From: Pedobacter sp. Leaf176
Lineage (GTDB): Bacteria > Bacteroidota > Bacteroidia > Sphingobacteriales > Sphingobacteriaceae
Reading direction: 5' to 3'
Assembly (NCBI RefSeq): GCF_001424305.1
Contig: NZ_LMPD01000001.1
Coordinates: 1,136,853-1,200,852, forward strand
Length of the DNA: 64,000 bases
The notes beneath the pieces were generated by a model. The model did not search any database and had not been told where the DNA came from. It saw only the letters and a list, made by a program, of their open reading frames with translations. Below are positions 7,562 to 16,428 of the stretch, in pieces; the first letter of the stretch is position 1; every line of letters starts with the position of its first letter. The translations under genes were made by a program, and so were the position numbers.

Positions 7562-9946
7562 TTACTGCGTGCGCTTCTTCTCCTCCTCACTTGCCGAAGT
7601 TCTTTTTCTCGCTGCTGCCGGATTGCCACCAATTCGGTACGAGAAGCTTAAAGTAGCGCTACGGGTATCATTTTGCTCGTAAAAGCCATTGAGTTGATTT
7701 TCATAATCAACATCAATGCGGTAGGCATTTCCATAAAATATATCACTCACGGCCAGTCTTAAAGTTCCTTTACCTTTAAACAAGCCCTTGCTCATGCCAG
7801 CACTCACGTCATAAAGCCGTGCAAGCTTATAAATGCCCTGTATGGTAGGAGAAGAGTACCATGCACTGATTTCTGCTTTTAGACCCTGAGTTTTATTTAA
7901 CGTAAAAGCATGGCTAGAACTTAGATAGATGCCCCAAACATGATAATCATAACTGGTCTGTAAATACCAGGACTTTTCCTGACGGTAGGTGCCTTGTGCA
8001 TAATTATTGATTTCCCACCAGCTAGCTGGTTTAATTGGAAAGGATGCCGAAAAGCCCATCTCCTGGCTTAAATCGAGGTTCCTCTGGGTATCATAAAAGA
8101 GTTTTGTAGTGTTATCCTGTACGGTAATATTACTAAAATAATCAACCATACGCCGTAGGTAAAATGAAATGTTGTATTGCTGTTTATAAGTATAGCCGAC
8201 TTCACCATTGTAAATAAATGCAGGTTGCAATGCAGGGTTTCCTTCGAGGTAGGTATAGGGACTGGTGTAGGATTTAAAAGGGTTTAGCCTCCAATATTCA
8301 GGCCGGCTGATCCTCGAATTATAGGTGAAGTTTAATTCGTTGTCTTTATTCATTTTATAAACCAGAAAAAGCGTGGGGAAAAGCTTAAAATAGTGGTTCT
8401 GGTTGTTGGTGTTTAATACCATCGATTTGCCGATTATTCGGGTATATTCACCACGTAGACCGCCCTTAATACTCCATTTACCGGCATCTCCACTAATACT
8501 GGCATAAATAGCCGATATGTTTTCGGCATATTCAAAACGATCGCTGCGGCTGCTTACCAATTCGGGACCTGTGGCTGGATTATTATAAAAATCAAAGCTG
8601 TTCCGCGTGCGGATACTGCTATATTTTAGGCCAGATTCAAATGTCCAGTTCTTCCAGAACTTATCCGTATAATCTATTTTTCCGGAATAGATATTAATAT
8701 GCTGATCTGAAGGTGTAAAGATATGGTACTGATCAGGAAGCGGACTGCCATTACCATTTATGCCGTAAGTATCTACCTGCTGGCTGTTTTTATTCTGATA
8801 AGGTACATAATCCATATCTACATTAATATTCCGGCCGTTGGTATCTAATTTAATCTTATAGTTGATATTAAAACTATATTGACGGGCTTTTCCATTAGAA
8901 ACGTTCTGGGTATGGAGAATAGAATCTGGTACTGGGGAGTGGTTGTTAACAATAGTTGTTAATGTATTATTCGGTCTGCTGTTCACGCTATTATAGCCGT
9001 TTACCAAAATACCGATTACCTGTTTGCTGTTGAAGTTGTAATCGGCACCAATTTTATAACTATTCGAATGCCCCTTTCGTATTCCCAATTTATCATTCCG
9101 CCAATCCGAATAATTTTCAGGCGAGTCGAAAATAACATATTCCCTTTCTGTATGGTCCTTTTTACGTCTGCTATAGCCGTAACTGCCATATACATTCAGT
9201 TTGTCTTTCCGGTAATTGAATACCATGCTTGGATTATAGCTGCTATAGTTTGATTGGGTGTAACCGCCAGAAAGTACCAGGTTAAAACCATCACCTTTTG
9301 GTTTTTTAGAAATGATATTGATTACGGCACCTCCCTGGGCATCGTATCTGGCGGTTGGATTGGCCATAATTTCTATTTTAGCAATATTATCCGAGGGTAA
9401 ACTCCTAAGGTATGCTGCGAGATCTTCGCCCGATAACCTGATGGGCTTATCGTCCATATAAATTACTACACCTTTATTGTTTGCCGTTATTCCGCCATCA
9501 AAGCGTGTCTGTACGCCTGGTGCTTTACCCAATGCATCCCAAACTGTTGTACCGCTAGCCACTATGCTGTTTTCTACATTAAATATTACCCTGTCGATTT
9601 TTCTGATAATAACTGTTTTTGAAGCAGATACCGTAACCTGATCCAGGGTTTTATCATCATTGTTCATCACTAGGTTTATGGAATCCATTGGAAGATTTAG
9701 TGCTTTGCTCATATCCTGATATCCAACGGCTTTCAAAATTAAAACATAACTGCCTTTTAAAGGCTGCTGAAAACTGAACAAGCCGTTTTTTGCAATCCGG
9801 GTGGCTAGGGTCGAATCCGCCTGATGAAGAATAATGGTTACCCGATCTATCGGTTCTCCATTTTTATCTTTTACCAAACCTTTACGCAATTGTGCTGAAG
9901 CAAGTAATGGAAAGCAGAAGAACAGGAGTATGGTTAACTTTTTCAT
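7562..9946 (-). CDS. Outer-membrane beta-barrel protein, TonB-receptor-like (OMP_b-brl_3)
   Basis: A 794-residue exported protein with signal peptide MKKLTILLFFCFPLLASAQ. Residues about 20-100 form a carboxypeptidase-regulatory-like beta-sandwich (VKDKNGEPIDRVTIIL, LKAVGYQDMS). Residues about 110-220 are a plug-like segment (DALGKAPGVQTRFDGGITANNKGVVIYMDDKP, and GGAVINIISKKPKG at its end). The rest is a long barrel rich in alternating aromatic and polar residues. This architecture matches the Bacteroidota outer membrane beta-barrel family PF14905, related to TonB-dependent receptors. No SusD-like partner is adjacent, so it is not a classical polysaccharide utilisation pair. A two-component system lies divergent upstream and might control it. 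The ligand is unknown. Confidence 0.9.
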   Translation of the reverse strand: MKKLTILLFFCFPLLASAQLRKGLVKDKNGEPIDRVTIILHQADSTLATRIAKNGLFSFQQPLKGSYVLILKAVGYQDMSKALNLPMDSINLVMNNDDKTLDQVTVSASKTVIIRKIDRVIFNVENSIVASGTTVWDALGKAPGVQTRFDGGITANNKGVVIYMDDKPIRLSGEDLAAYLRSLPSDNIAKIEIMANPTARYDAQGGAVINIISKKPKGDGFNLVLSGGYTQSNYSSYNPSMVFNYRKDKLNVYGSYGYSRRKKDHTEREYVIFDSPENYSDWRNDKLGIRKGHSNSYKIGADYNFNSKQVIGILVNGYNSVNSRPNNTLTTIVNNHSPVPDSILHTQNVSNGKARQYSFNINYKIKLDTNGRNINVDMDYVPYQNKNSQQVDTYGINGNGSPLPDQYHIFTPSDQHINIYSGKIDYTDKFWKNWTFESGLKYSSIRTRNSFDFYNNPATGPELVSSRSDRFEYAENISAIYASISGDAGKWSIKGGLRGEYTRIIGKSMVLNTNNQNHYFKLFPTLFLVYKMNKDNELNFTYNSRISRPEYWRLNPFKSYTSPYTYLEGNPALQPAFIYNGEVGYTYKQQYNISFYLRRMVDYFSNITVQDNTTKLFYDTQRNLDLSQEMGFSASFPIKPASWWEINNYAQGTYRQEKSWYLQTSYDYHVWGIYLSSSHAFTLNKTQGLKAEISAWYSSPTIQGIYKLARLYDVSAGMSKGLFKGKGTLRLAVSDIFYGNAYRIDVDYENQLNGFYEQNDTRSATLSFSYRIGGNPAAARKRTSASEEEKKRTQ

Positions 9947-10055
9947 GTTTCAAAACTAATTGCTAACCATGTAAAGGAAAGTTAATCTCGGTTAAATAAG
10001 GTTAAATCTTCTGCCCATACTTCCATTGATAAAATGATTTGTTCAATTTAGTGGG

Positions 10056-11510
10056 ATGAAATGGCTTAGCTCCACATATGTTTTTCCATTGGCGGTGATT
10101 ACACTAATCATTAGCTTGTGCCTTCAATGTGCGTGGATACGGCAATTGTATCTGGCACAAAAACAGGATGTTAGAAACAAACTGGAATCCATTGTAAGCA
10201 ACGCTTCCAAACAGACTGTTTACCGAAGCGTGGCCAGGGGGCGCGAAAGGAGCAGTCGTTTTAAACAGTTTTTTCTTTCCTCAGAATGGTTTTCATTGAG
10301 GCAGGCCTTTGATGACCTGAAATTGGATAACCTGCATAGCCAGTTTCATTATGGGATCGACAATGATAGCACTGTGGTTGAAATGAGGATGTCTTTTCTC
10401 AATGATCCGAAAAAACACTTTAATATGTCTTCATCATCAAAAACGGATAACATGTCTCCACGTCAGGTTTCATCAGATGATCAAAGAGATTTGAAAAGTC
10501 TGGATAGCCTGGTGAACCATCAACTCCAACAGTTTGGCCTCAGGATCCGTAAGAATTATGCCTTATACGATTATTCAAGCGGGAAATTGATCAAAACAGT
10601 TCCTTTTGCCAAAAGCAGTATTTCTTTTACCAGCGAGCGTTATACCTATAACTTAAAATTCTTGCATAGATACCAGCTGGTGGTGGGCAACATTTTTTGG
10701 ATTGTTGTTTTTCAAATGCGTTATTACCTGATCTCCTCCCTTATGATGCTGGTTCTTACCGCTGCGGCTTTTTACCTGCTTATCAGGTTGATGAAAAACC
10801 AGCAGCTTTATGCGAAGGCGAGAATGAGTTTTACCAGCAATATGACGCATGAACTTCAAACCCCGATCTCTACGATTGCTGTTGCACTCGAATCGATCAG
10901 TAAATATCATTTGATTGATGAGCCCGAAAAGTTGCAGAATTACATTAATATAAGCCGTCACGAATTACAGCGCTTACAGGCAATGATCGAAAAGGTGCTT
11001 AAGCAGGAACAAATGGACATTGGGAAAATAAAATTGCAATTTACCCTCGTCGATATTCAATCCGTGATTAAACAGGTGATGCTTTCGATGGATATTCAGG
11101 TAAGAGAGAAAGATATGCAGCTCATACTGGTGCCTGCTGGAGAACCCTATTTTATCAAAGGGGATGCGATGCATATCGCCAATGTATGTTATAACCTAAT
11201 CGATAATGCATTAAAATATTCTCCGGCGCAATCCAGGATTGAGGTATCGTGCAGCGTTGCTAATCATGAATTAACGATCAACTTTAAAGATAATGGTCAG
11301 GGGATTAAAGAAATTTATCAAGAACAGGTTTTCGAACGCTTTTTCAGGGTTTTTAGCCAGGATAACATCCACAATGTGAAAGGATCCGGCTTGGGGCTTC
11401 ATTATGTAAAACAGGTGGTAGACCTCCACGGCGGGCGTGTTGCGCTGCAAAGCAAAATAGGGAAAGGAAGTAATTTTATGATCATTTTGCCATTGTATGA
11501 AGAAAACTAA
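10056..11510 (+). CDS. Membrane sensor histidine kinase
   Basis: A 484-residue kinase. Helix TM1 is at about 8-28 and TM2 at about 224-246, enclosing a periplasmic sensor of about 190 residues with no domain I recognise. The phosphoacceptor motif is SFTSNMTHELQTPISTIA with His265. The ATPase domain has NVCYNLIDNALKYSP (Asn380, Asn384), DNGQGI at 412-417, FERFFRV near 426-432 and GSGLGLHYV at 443-451. It overlaps the response regulator gene by 14 bases, so the pair is translationally coupled. It is divergent from the outer-membrane barrel gene at 9946, and that 109-base gap likely holds both promoters. The signal is unknown. Confidence 0.93.
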   Translation: MKWLSSTYVFPLAVITLIISLCLQCAWIRQLYLAQKQDVRNKLESIVSNASKQTVYRSVARGRERSSRFKQFFLSSEWFSLRQAFDDLKLDNLHSQFHYGIDNDSTVVEMRMSFLNDPKKHFNMSSSSKTDNMSPRQVSSDDQRDLKSLDSLVNHQLQQFGLRIRKNYALYDYSSGKLIKTVPFAKSSISFTSERYTYNLKFLHRYQLVVGNIFWIVVFQMRYYLISSLMMLVLTAAAFYLLIRLMKNQQLYAKARMSFTSNMTHELQTPISTIAVALESISKYHLIDEPEKLQNYINISRHELQRLQAMIEKVLKQEQMDIGKIKLQFTLVDIQSVIKQVMLSMDIQVREKDMQLILVPAGEPYFIKGDAMHIANVCYNLIDNALKYSPAQSRIEVSCSVANHELTINFKDNGQGIKEIYQEQVFERFFRVFSQDNIHNVKGSGLGLHYVKQVVDLHGGRVALQSKIGKGSNFMIILPLYEEN

Positions 11511-12189
11511 AGTTTTATATGCAGAAGATGAGCCTTTTTTGGCGCGCATTGTTCTCGATGGCTTAACCAGTAGTGGTTACGAGGTTAACCTGGCTTTAGA
11601 TGGTGTGCTTGCCTGGAAGCAATTTGAGCAGGAAAAGCCTGATATCTGTGTACTCGACATCATGATGCCTCAAAAGGACGGTTATACACTGGCGGCGGAA
11701 ATCAGAAAGTCGGATCCCAATGTTCCCATTATCTTTTTGAGTGCAAAAGCCCTTACCGAAGATGTAGTGATGGGATTTAAGAACGGAGGTAATGATTACC
11801 TTAAAAAACCCTTTAGTATTGATGAACTGCTGGTGCGGATGGAATCACTTTTAAACAGGTTTGGCCCAGCGAATAAAGATGAAAATGAGGTGAACAAAAT
11901 ATACCAGTTCAGAAACTGTGAACTTGATCCTCTTGGTCAAAAATTAAAAACTTCTGTAGGCATATATTCACTTTCTTATAAAGAAACTATTCTACTCGAA
12001 TTACTATTAAAGAACCGCAACAACATTCTGGAGCGTGAGGATGCGCTAATCAAGATATGGGGGGAAGACAGTTTTTACAATGGCCGTAGTATGGATGTTT
12101 TTATGGCACATCTGCGAAAGCTCTTGAAAAGTGAGCCTGATATACAGATTATTAGTTTGCGTGGAGTAGGCTATAAGCTCATCTGTTGA
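11497..12189 (+). CDS. OmpR/PhoB-family response regulator
   Basis: A 230-residue regulator. The receiver domain at about 4-118 has the acidic pair Glu10-Asp11, phosphoacceptor Asp54 in DICVLDIMMPQKDGY, and the conserved Lys in YLKKPF near 105-110. Residues about 135-230 form a winged-helix DNA-binding domain (LSYKETILLELLLKNRNNILEREDAL, and RSMDVFMAHLRKLLK, ending ISLRGVGYKLIC), which is the OmpR/PhoB Trans_reg_C type. It is the partner of the upstream kinase, with overlapping genes. Targets are unknown; the divergent barrel protein gene is a natural candidate. Confidence 0.94.
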   Translation: MKKTKVLYAEDEPFLARIVLDGLTSSGYEVNLALDGVLAWKQFEQEKPDICVLDIMMPQKDGYTLAAEIRKSDPNVPIIFLSAKALTEDVVMGFKNGGNDYLKKPFSIDELLVRMESLLNRFGPANKDENEVNKIYQFRNCELDPLGQKLKTSVGIYSLSYKETILLELLLKNRNNILEREDALIKIWGEDSFYNGRSMDVFMAHLRKLLKSEPDIQIISLRGVGYKLIC

Positions 12190-12421
12190 TTATGTTCAAT
12201 TTATTGGAATATATCAGGTTTCCTAAGCGCCATAAATCAATTGAGAACGACTAAAGGCTAATTATCAGGCAATGAAAATTTTGCGCTCTTCGTGGAGATC
12301 TTGTCAGGAGTGATTATGTCATTCCGGACTTCAGAATCGGTATGTTTCAATCAAAATTGCCCGCCTTAACAAATTGAAAGCTAAGATGCTCAAGCTGCGC
12401 TGTGGATTTTTATAAGCTGTT

Positions 12422-12512
12422 TGATCTAATAAATGCAACATTGCAATTTTAAAGGCCGAAAGCCCGGTTAAGCACTTAAACTTTTAGGGTTATCTACCGA
12501 TAGGATACCATT
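12422..12512. repeat. Reference copy of the duplicated DoxX 3' segment
   Basis: This stretch covers the last codons and 3' flank of the DoxX-like gene and matches 7359-7448 over about 90 bases, with a few indels and roughly 80% identity by eye. Since the coding part is intact here, this is probably the parental copy. Confidence 0.6.
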
Positions 12513-12929
12513 GCCCTCAATGATAAAAATAGCCAGGCCAATGAGCACAGAAACCGATAGCCACAATTCCGAATAAGGTCTGAGAATTAATGGCGATAAA
12601 TTGATGAAGAAAACGGCACCGATAAGAATTGGCAAATTAATCAAGCAGAAAGTCCTGGTATAAGTACCTAAAGCGATAGCAATTCCACCCAGTACGTGAA
12701 CCAAAATGATAAAATGTGCAATCATGCTGATGCCCACGGCAGTGCCAAGATGTGCATTATGCATTAAGGTATTGAAAGCACCGATGTTCATGTAAAAGGC
12801 AACGCCTTTCCATATTAAAACAAGGCCTAAAAGTATTCTAAAAAAATCCAGCCAGACAGGATGATTACGATCACCCCAATTCTGCATTCTTTTCAGTGTG
12901 CTCATATCTTTATAATTGGTTAAAAGCAA
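12468..12929 (-). CDS. DoxX-like integral membrane protein
   Basis: A 153-residue protein with four predicted membrane helices (FFRILLGLVLIWKGVAFYM; ISMIAHFIILVHVLGGIAIALG; LINLPILIGAVFFINL; LWLSVSVLIGLAIFII). The pattern, with Lys in helix 1 and HVLGG in helix 2, fits the DoxX/TQO small-subunit superfamily, whose members are small quinone-linked or redox-stress membrane proteins of mostly unknown function. A second start at MSTLKRMQNW would shorten it by eight residues. Its 3' end is partly duplicated near 7.4 kb. It is monocistronic, with no functional context from its neighbours. Confidence 0.82.
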   Translation of the reverse strand: MLLTNYKDMSTLKRMQNWGDRNHPVWLDFFRILLGLVLIWKGVAFYMNIGAFNTLMHNAHLGTAVGISMIAHFIILVHVLGGIAIALGTYTRTFCLINLPILIGAVFFINLSPLILRPYSELWLSVSVLIGLAIFIIEGNGILSVDNPKSLSA

Positions 12930-13011
12930 TATACGAAATAATTAACCAACTTTAAGTCTAATTTGCTGCATTTGGGAATATTAATGAATGCTATTGCTAA
13001 GCGCTTTAAGG

Positions 13012-13029
13012 TTCCTGCCTGCGCAGGAA
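13012..13029. repeat. Palindromic repeat, possible terminator of the polysaccharide operon
   Basis: A perfect hairpin, TTCCTGC, loop CTGC, GCAGGAA, lies in the 180-base gap after the last gene of the polysaccharide operon. The CCTGCCTGCGCAGGAATGA core resembles palindromic intergenic repeats seen in many Bacteroidota genomes. It could end minus-strand transcription, although no clear T-run follows. Confidence 0.45.
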
Positions 13030-13109
13030 TGAGGGGGAAACGAATATAAACTGACCTTCAAGCTAATTTTGCTTTGACATCGCCTTATAAGTTCTAGTAT
13101 TGCTGATTT

Positions 13110-13715
13110 CTAAACAGCAGTTAGACGTGTATTTACTTTTAATGCCGGATTTCCCTGATAAATCGAATATGCTTCCAGGTTTTTGGTTGCGACGCTTCCC
13201 AGGCTCAGAACACTATGGGAATACAGTATTACGCCGGGTCCAACTGTTGCGCAAGCGCCGACCCATACACCATCTTCCAGTATTATCGGCTTTGTCAACA
13301 AATCAAATGAGACTTTTTTGTAGTTATGATTGCCGGTCATCAGCATAGCCTTTTGCGAAATACAACAATTCCTGCCTATCGTAATCCAATCCAGATTTTC
13401 AATATAACAATCGGCGAGCCAGCTGTGATCGCCTATTTCAAGTTTCCATGGATATTTAATATGAATGCCAGGCTTAATTCTGACGTCTTTTCCAATCTTG
13501 GAACCAAATAAACGTAATAAAAAAACAAGTATCGAGCTAAAAGGCATTAAACCACTTTTAAATAATATCACCGAGGTAAAATACCATAAAACCAGTTTAA
13601 AGCTGGAAACACCAATTTTAAAATCACCCTTATTGAACTTCTTATGAAGCTGTATTTTAGCTAAATTATTCAATTTTGCGCTTTGTAAACTTAGAATTTG
13701 AAAATGATCCAGCAT
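13110..13715 (-). CDS. WcaF-like left-handed beta-helix acetyltransferase
   Basis: From the ATG at 13715 the protein has 201 residues. An upstream start at 13823 is possible, but its extra 36 residues only mirror the exosortase gene in another frame. After an amphipathic region near 30-65, hexapeptide repeats appear (IGKDVRIKPGIHIKYPWKLEIGDHSWLADCYIENLDWITIGRNCCIS), then the catalytic-type segment GNHNY and the closing turns GVWVGACATVGPGVILYSHSVLSLGSVATKNLE. This matches the colanic acid acetyltransferase WcaF group, which transfers acetyl from acetyl-CoA to a sugar hydroxyl. It is the last gene of the minus-strand locus and overlaps the exosortase gene by 50 bases, so it probably O-acetylates the exported glycan or its precursor. 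Confidence 0.85.
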   Translation of the reverse strand: MLDHFQILSLQSAKLNNLAKIQLHKKFNKGDFKIGVSSFKLVLWYFTSVILFKSGLMPFSSILVFLLRLFGSKIGKDVRIKPGIHIKYPWKLEIGDHSWLADCYIENLDWITIGRNCCISQKAMLMTGNHNYKKVSFDLLTKPIILEDGVWVGACATVGPGVILYSHSVLSLGSVATKNLEAYSIYQGNPALKVNTRLTAV

Positions 13716-14277
13716 TTTTATTAGCCCAGCCATACAGCATAACAAAAACGACGCTGTAAACGAATAAATTAAATATTTCGTGGTGGTATTCAAAGTAGTT
13801 CCGCTGACTATGGAAATAACCAAATAGTAAACCTAAACCAGCTATTCTAATGACGTTAAGCAAATAAATGCTGAAAATCCCGATGATCAGCATTTTAATT
13901 CGCTCTTCCCATCTTGCGGGAAATGAAAAGACAAACGCAGCAAGGAAACTCATAACGCCTAAGCCTAAACAGGAATAATTGATTCGCAGAAGTGGACCAT
14001 TAACGACCATTAAATCAGTTTCGTTATGAATGGCATAAAAACCAAATGCCTTGATTATCCATATTGATGGTTTGATGAGTATGTTTCTCAAACCTTGAAT
14101 GTAATTCAAATGTTCAGCAAGGTATTTATGGTAATGCGCTCCTCCGGTGCTCATGACGCTGTTCATAAAGAGATTTCCCTGACTAAAAATAACGTATAGT
14201 AAGAACAGTGTAACGATAAATTTAATGGCTTTTCTATTTCCTTTTTCAATGTGTTGTTCCTTGATGATTTTATTCAT
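13666..14277 (-). CDS. Exosortase family transpeptidase/protease (XrtY-like)
   Basis: A 203-residue multi-helix membrane protein carrying the exosortase triad: Cys103 in NYSCLGLGVMSFLAAF, Arg144 in NVIRIAGLGL, and His165/His166 in EYHHEIF. Exosortases cut C-terminal sorting tails (motif, helix, basic cluster) from secreted proteins and nearly always sit in exopolysaccharide loci. The gene is near the end of the operon, beside a Wzy-like protein and a WcaF-like acetyltransferase. From memory, this context resembles the sphingobacterial variant annotated XrtY; that subtype is an inference. No obvious substrate is adjacent, but a tripartite secreted protein lies at 38229-38669, on the far side of the locus. 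Confidence 0.85.
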   Translation of the reverse strand: MNKIIKEQHIEKGNRKAIKFIVTLFLLYVIFSQGNLFMNSVMSTGGAHYHKYLAEHLNYIQGLRNILIKPSIWIIKAFGFYAIHNETDLMVVNGPLLRINYSCLGLGVMSFLAAFVFSFPARWEERIKMLIIGIFSIYLLNVIRIAGLGLLFGYFHSQRNYFEYHHEIFNLFVYSVVFVMLYGWANKNAGSFSNSKFTKRKIE

Positions 14278-14341
14278 ATCTGTTATTTACTTATTCGAAT
14301 AAAAGACTATATGTATTTGTATATTCGTTTAACGCACTTAG

Positions 14342-15205
14342 TTAATTAGGCTGATTCTTCAGGTTTTTCAATGCTCTAATTTTTTTGTCAACTAATTTTC
14401 TGAACCAAAAGCCCTGCAGATAATGGAAATACCTCGCTTTTTTATTATCCACAATACCCATTTGGAAAAGCATGCGGAAGCCATAGTAAAAATAGGGTCT
14501 TATGCCAAGAGGCATTTTCCACCACACACGTTTTAGCCACGCTTTCTTTTCATCCGGGTTACCTTTCAGGTTCGGTTTTATAGTTTGTTGCCGGCGGTGT
14601 TGCGCTCTCTCAATTTCTTCATGAGCAATCAAATCGCTATAAAATTCGTGTTTGCTGTACCAGAATTTAATGTCATTTTCTTTGAGGTTTTCCTCCAGGA
14701 TGTGTCCGTTTTTCCAAATGACAGTTTTGCCTGGAACGATAAAGCGGTGATCCATATTTTCATTTAAATCGGAATAGCCTACACCTGTGCGAAACATTTT
14801 CAAAAGATAAAATGGGTAGTAGCCTCCATATCGAATCCATTGTTCCTGAAAGAAATATTTTCGGTTGAAATATATCCCATTAATGCCTTCGTATGCATCA
14901 CTCTCAAAGCTATTCAGCATCTGGTAGAGCTCTGGTGTAATTTTTTGGTCTGCATCCAGACCGATAGTCCATGGTGTTCTAATATTGAAGTTTTTTAGGG
15001 CATAATCCCATTGAATTGGATGGTTTTTAAAAGGATTAACTTTAACTTGTGCACCATAGCTTTCTGCTATATTGATGGTCTTATCATTACTTCCACTATC
15101 AAGAACATATAGGTATGCATTTAAACCCGCTACAGATTTTAATAATCCCGGCAAATTAATTTCTTCATTATAAGTAAGTACAATAAAACTGAAATGTTTA
15201 TTCAT
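14342..15205 (-). CDS. GT2 family glycosyltransferase, WaaE/KdtX-like
   Basis: A GT-A glycosyltransferase of 287 residues from ATG 15205; an ATG at 15220 would add five. The opening HFSFIVLTYNEEINLPGLLKSV and VLDSGSNDKT are typical of the family 2 nucleotide-sugar site. GLDADQKITPE supplies the metal-binding acidic motif. The downstream KYFFQEQWIRYGGYYPFYLLKMFR segment resembles the WaaE/KdtX-like subgroup often found in exosortase-linked loci. The start at 15205 forms an ATGAATAA overlap with the stop of the preceding gene. It likely adds one sugar to the lipid-linked repeat unit on the cytoplasmic face. Donor and acceptor are unknown. Confidence 0.88.
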   Translation of the reverse strand: MNKHFSFIVLTYNEEINLPGLLKSVAGLNAYLYVLDSGSNDKTINIAESYGAQVKVNPFKNHPIQWDYALKNFNIRTPWTIGLDADQKITPELYQMLNSFESDAYEGINGIYFNRKYFFQEQWIRYGGYYPFYLLKMFRTGVGYSDLNENMDHRFIVPGKTVIWKNGHILEENLKENDIKFWYSKHEFYSDLIAHEEIERAQHRRQQTIKPNLKGNPDEKKAWLKRVWWKMPLGIRPYFYYGFRMLFQMGIVDNKKARYFHYLQGFWFRKLVDKKIRALKNLKNQPN

Positions 15206-16424
15206 TACGCTTGTGCTCATTTGTGCTTTTTATGATAACATTTCGATATAAGTCTATGTATTTCGAAACCAAATTTTGATCATCGAAATCTTGTCTGATA
15301 ACTTGTGGCGCATTTGCACGAATCCAACTAAGTTTCTTTTTATCTCCTGAAATTGCGATCAGTTGTTGGCTTATTTCCTTAACATTTAGTTTAGTTAACC
15401 AACCAAACCCGCTGTTTCGGACATACTGCGAAAGACCAACTTTATCTGATACGAGAACGGCAGTTCCTGTACTTAAACTTTCAATTACAACATTGGCAAA
15501 GTTTTCATTGTATGAGGTTAACACACATAAATCATGGTTCGCCATCAGCTCAAATTTATCTTCATCTGTTACCAGGCCCAGCCACTTTATTCGTTCATTG
15601 ATTTTTAGGGCTTTTGCTTTTTTCCCTAAGCTTTCCACATAATTTTTATCACCCGTTCCGGCAAGTGTTAACGACCAGGAAATGTTGACCAGTGCCAGGG
15701 CATCAAAAAGTAAATCCAGGCCTTTTTTTTCCTCAATCCTCGATAAAAAAATTAATCTTAAATTTTCATGCGGTTCCTGGAACTTAGTATGTATTTCCCG
15801 GTATTTATTTCCCGGCACCGTGTGTTTCATATTAAGCAGATTTGGAATAACGGTTATACTTTTTGGCTGTACGATTTTCAAAATCTCTTTCTGTTCCTGT
15901 TCACTGGTTGCATGGATATGGCAATATTGTAAAAGTCGTTTGCCGACCAGCTTGTGTATAGCGGTTTTAGCAATTGAATGGCGATTGTTTTGACTGTATA
16001 CACTGAGCATACCCCTTGGGGACAATACGACCGGAATTTGATGCCATTTAGCAATCCAACAACTTAATACGGAAACCAGATTCCACCAGGCATGAATGTG
16101 TATCACTAATTTTTCGCCTTTAAGACGTTGAAGCATTATTGTGTTCAGGCGATTTAACAGTAAGGGCGAAAAATGACTGTGGTCTTTAGTCCATCTTCTA
16201 AAATAGTAGACAGATACACCATTAACAAACTGCCGCTTTCCTGATGCCACATGGAGCTCGCCTGTTCCATTGGCGGTTGTGGTGAGCACCTCGATTTGTT
16301 GTTTTTTTGCAGCGTCGCGAAATGTAATGGTCGAAAGGACTTCGCATAATTTGCCAACCGATTGTATCGGTCCACCATACAGATAAGCTGGTATATAAGA
16401 AGCAGTAATGTGTATGATTTTCAA
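15198..16424 (-). CDS. GT4 family glycosyltransferase, TTG start
   Basis: A GT-B glycosyltransferase. I place the start at the TTG at 16424, giving 408 residues that begin KIIHITASYIPAYLYGGPIQSVG, a standard GT4 N terminus. The longest frame, to 16511, would mirror the end of the Wzy-like gene. The C-terminal Rossmann domain has LRLIFLSRIEEKKGLDLLFDAL and the nucleotide-sugar E-x7-E motif in NENFANVVIESLSTGTAVLVSD. The TTG lies 4 bases after the upstream stop at 16429. Its position next to the Wzy-like and exosortase genes suggests a core role in the repeat unit. The sugar specificity is unknown. Confidence 0.88.
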   Translation of the reverse strand: MKIIHITASYIPAYLYGGPIQSVGKLCEVLSTITFRDAAKKQQIEVLTTTANGTGELHVASGKRQFVNGVSVYYFRRWTKDHSHFSPLLLNRLNTIMLQRLKGEKLVIHIHAWWNLVSVLSCWIAKWHQIPVVLSPRGMLSVYSQNNRHSIAKTAIHKLVGKRLLQYCHIHATSEQEQKEILKIVQPKSITVIPNLLNMKHTVPGNKYREIHTKFQEPHENLRLIFLSRIEEKKGLDLLFDALALVNISWSLTLAGTGDKNYVESLGKKAKALKINERIKWLGLVTDEDKFELMANHDLCVLTSYNENFANVVIESLSTGTAVLVSDKVGLSQYVRNSGFGWLTKLNVKEISQQLIAISGDKKKLSWIRANAPQVIRQDFDDQNLVSKYIDLYRNVIIKSTNEHKRNE

Positions 16425-16428
16425 TTTG

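Noticed and set aside
9951..9958. TAGTTTTG match to the -7 box before the barrel protein gene
   Set aside because: It lies only 4 bases before the ATG, which would require a leaderless mRNA.
12190..12467. Gap after the response regulator checked for small genes or RNAs
   Set aside because: No reading frame, tRNA-like fold or clear terminator could be supported beyond the DoxX 3' repeat.
13716..13823. N-terminal extension of the WcaF-like acetyltransferase
   Set aside because: These 36 codons lie wholly in another frame of the exosortase gene and do not resemble acetyltransferase N termini.
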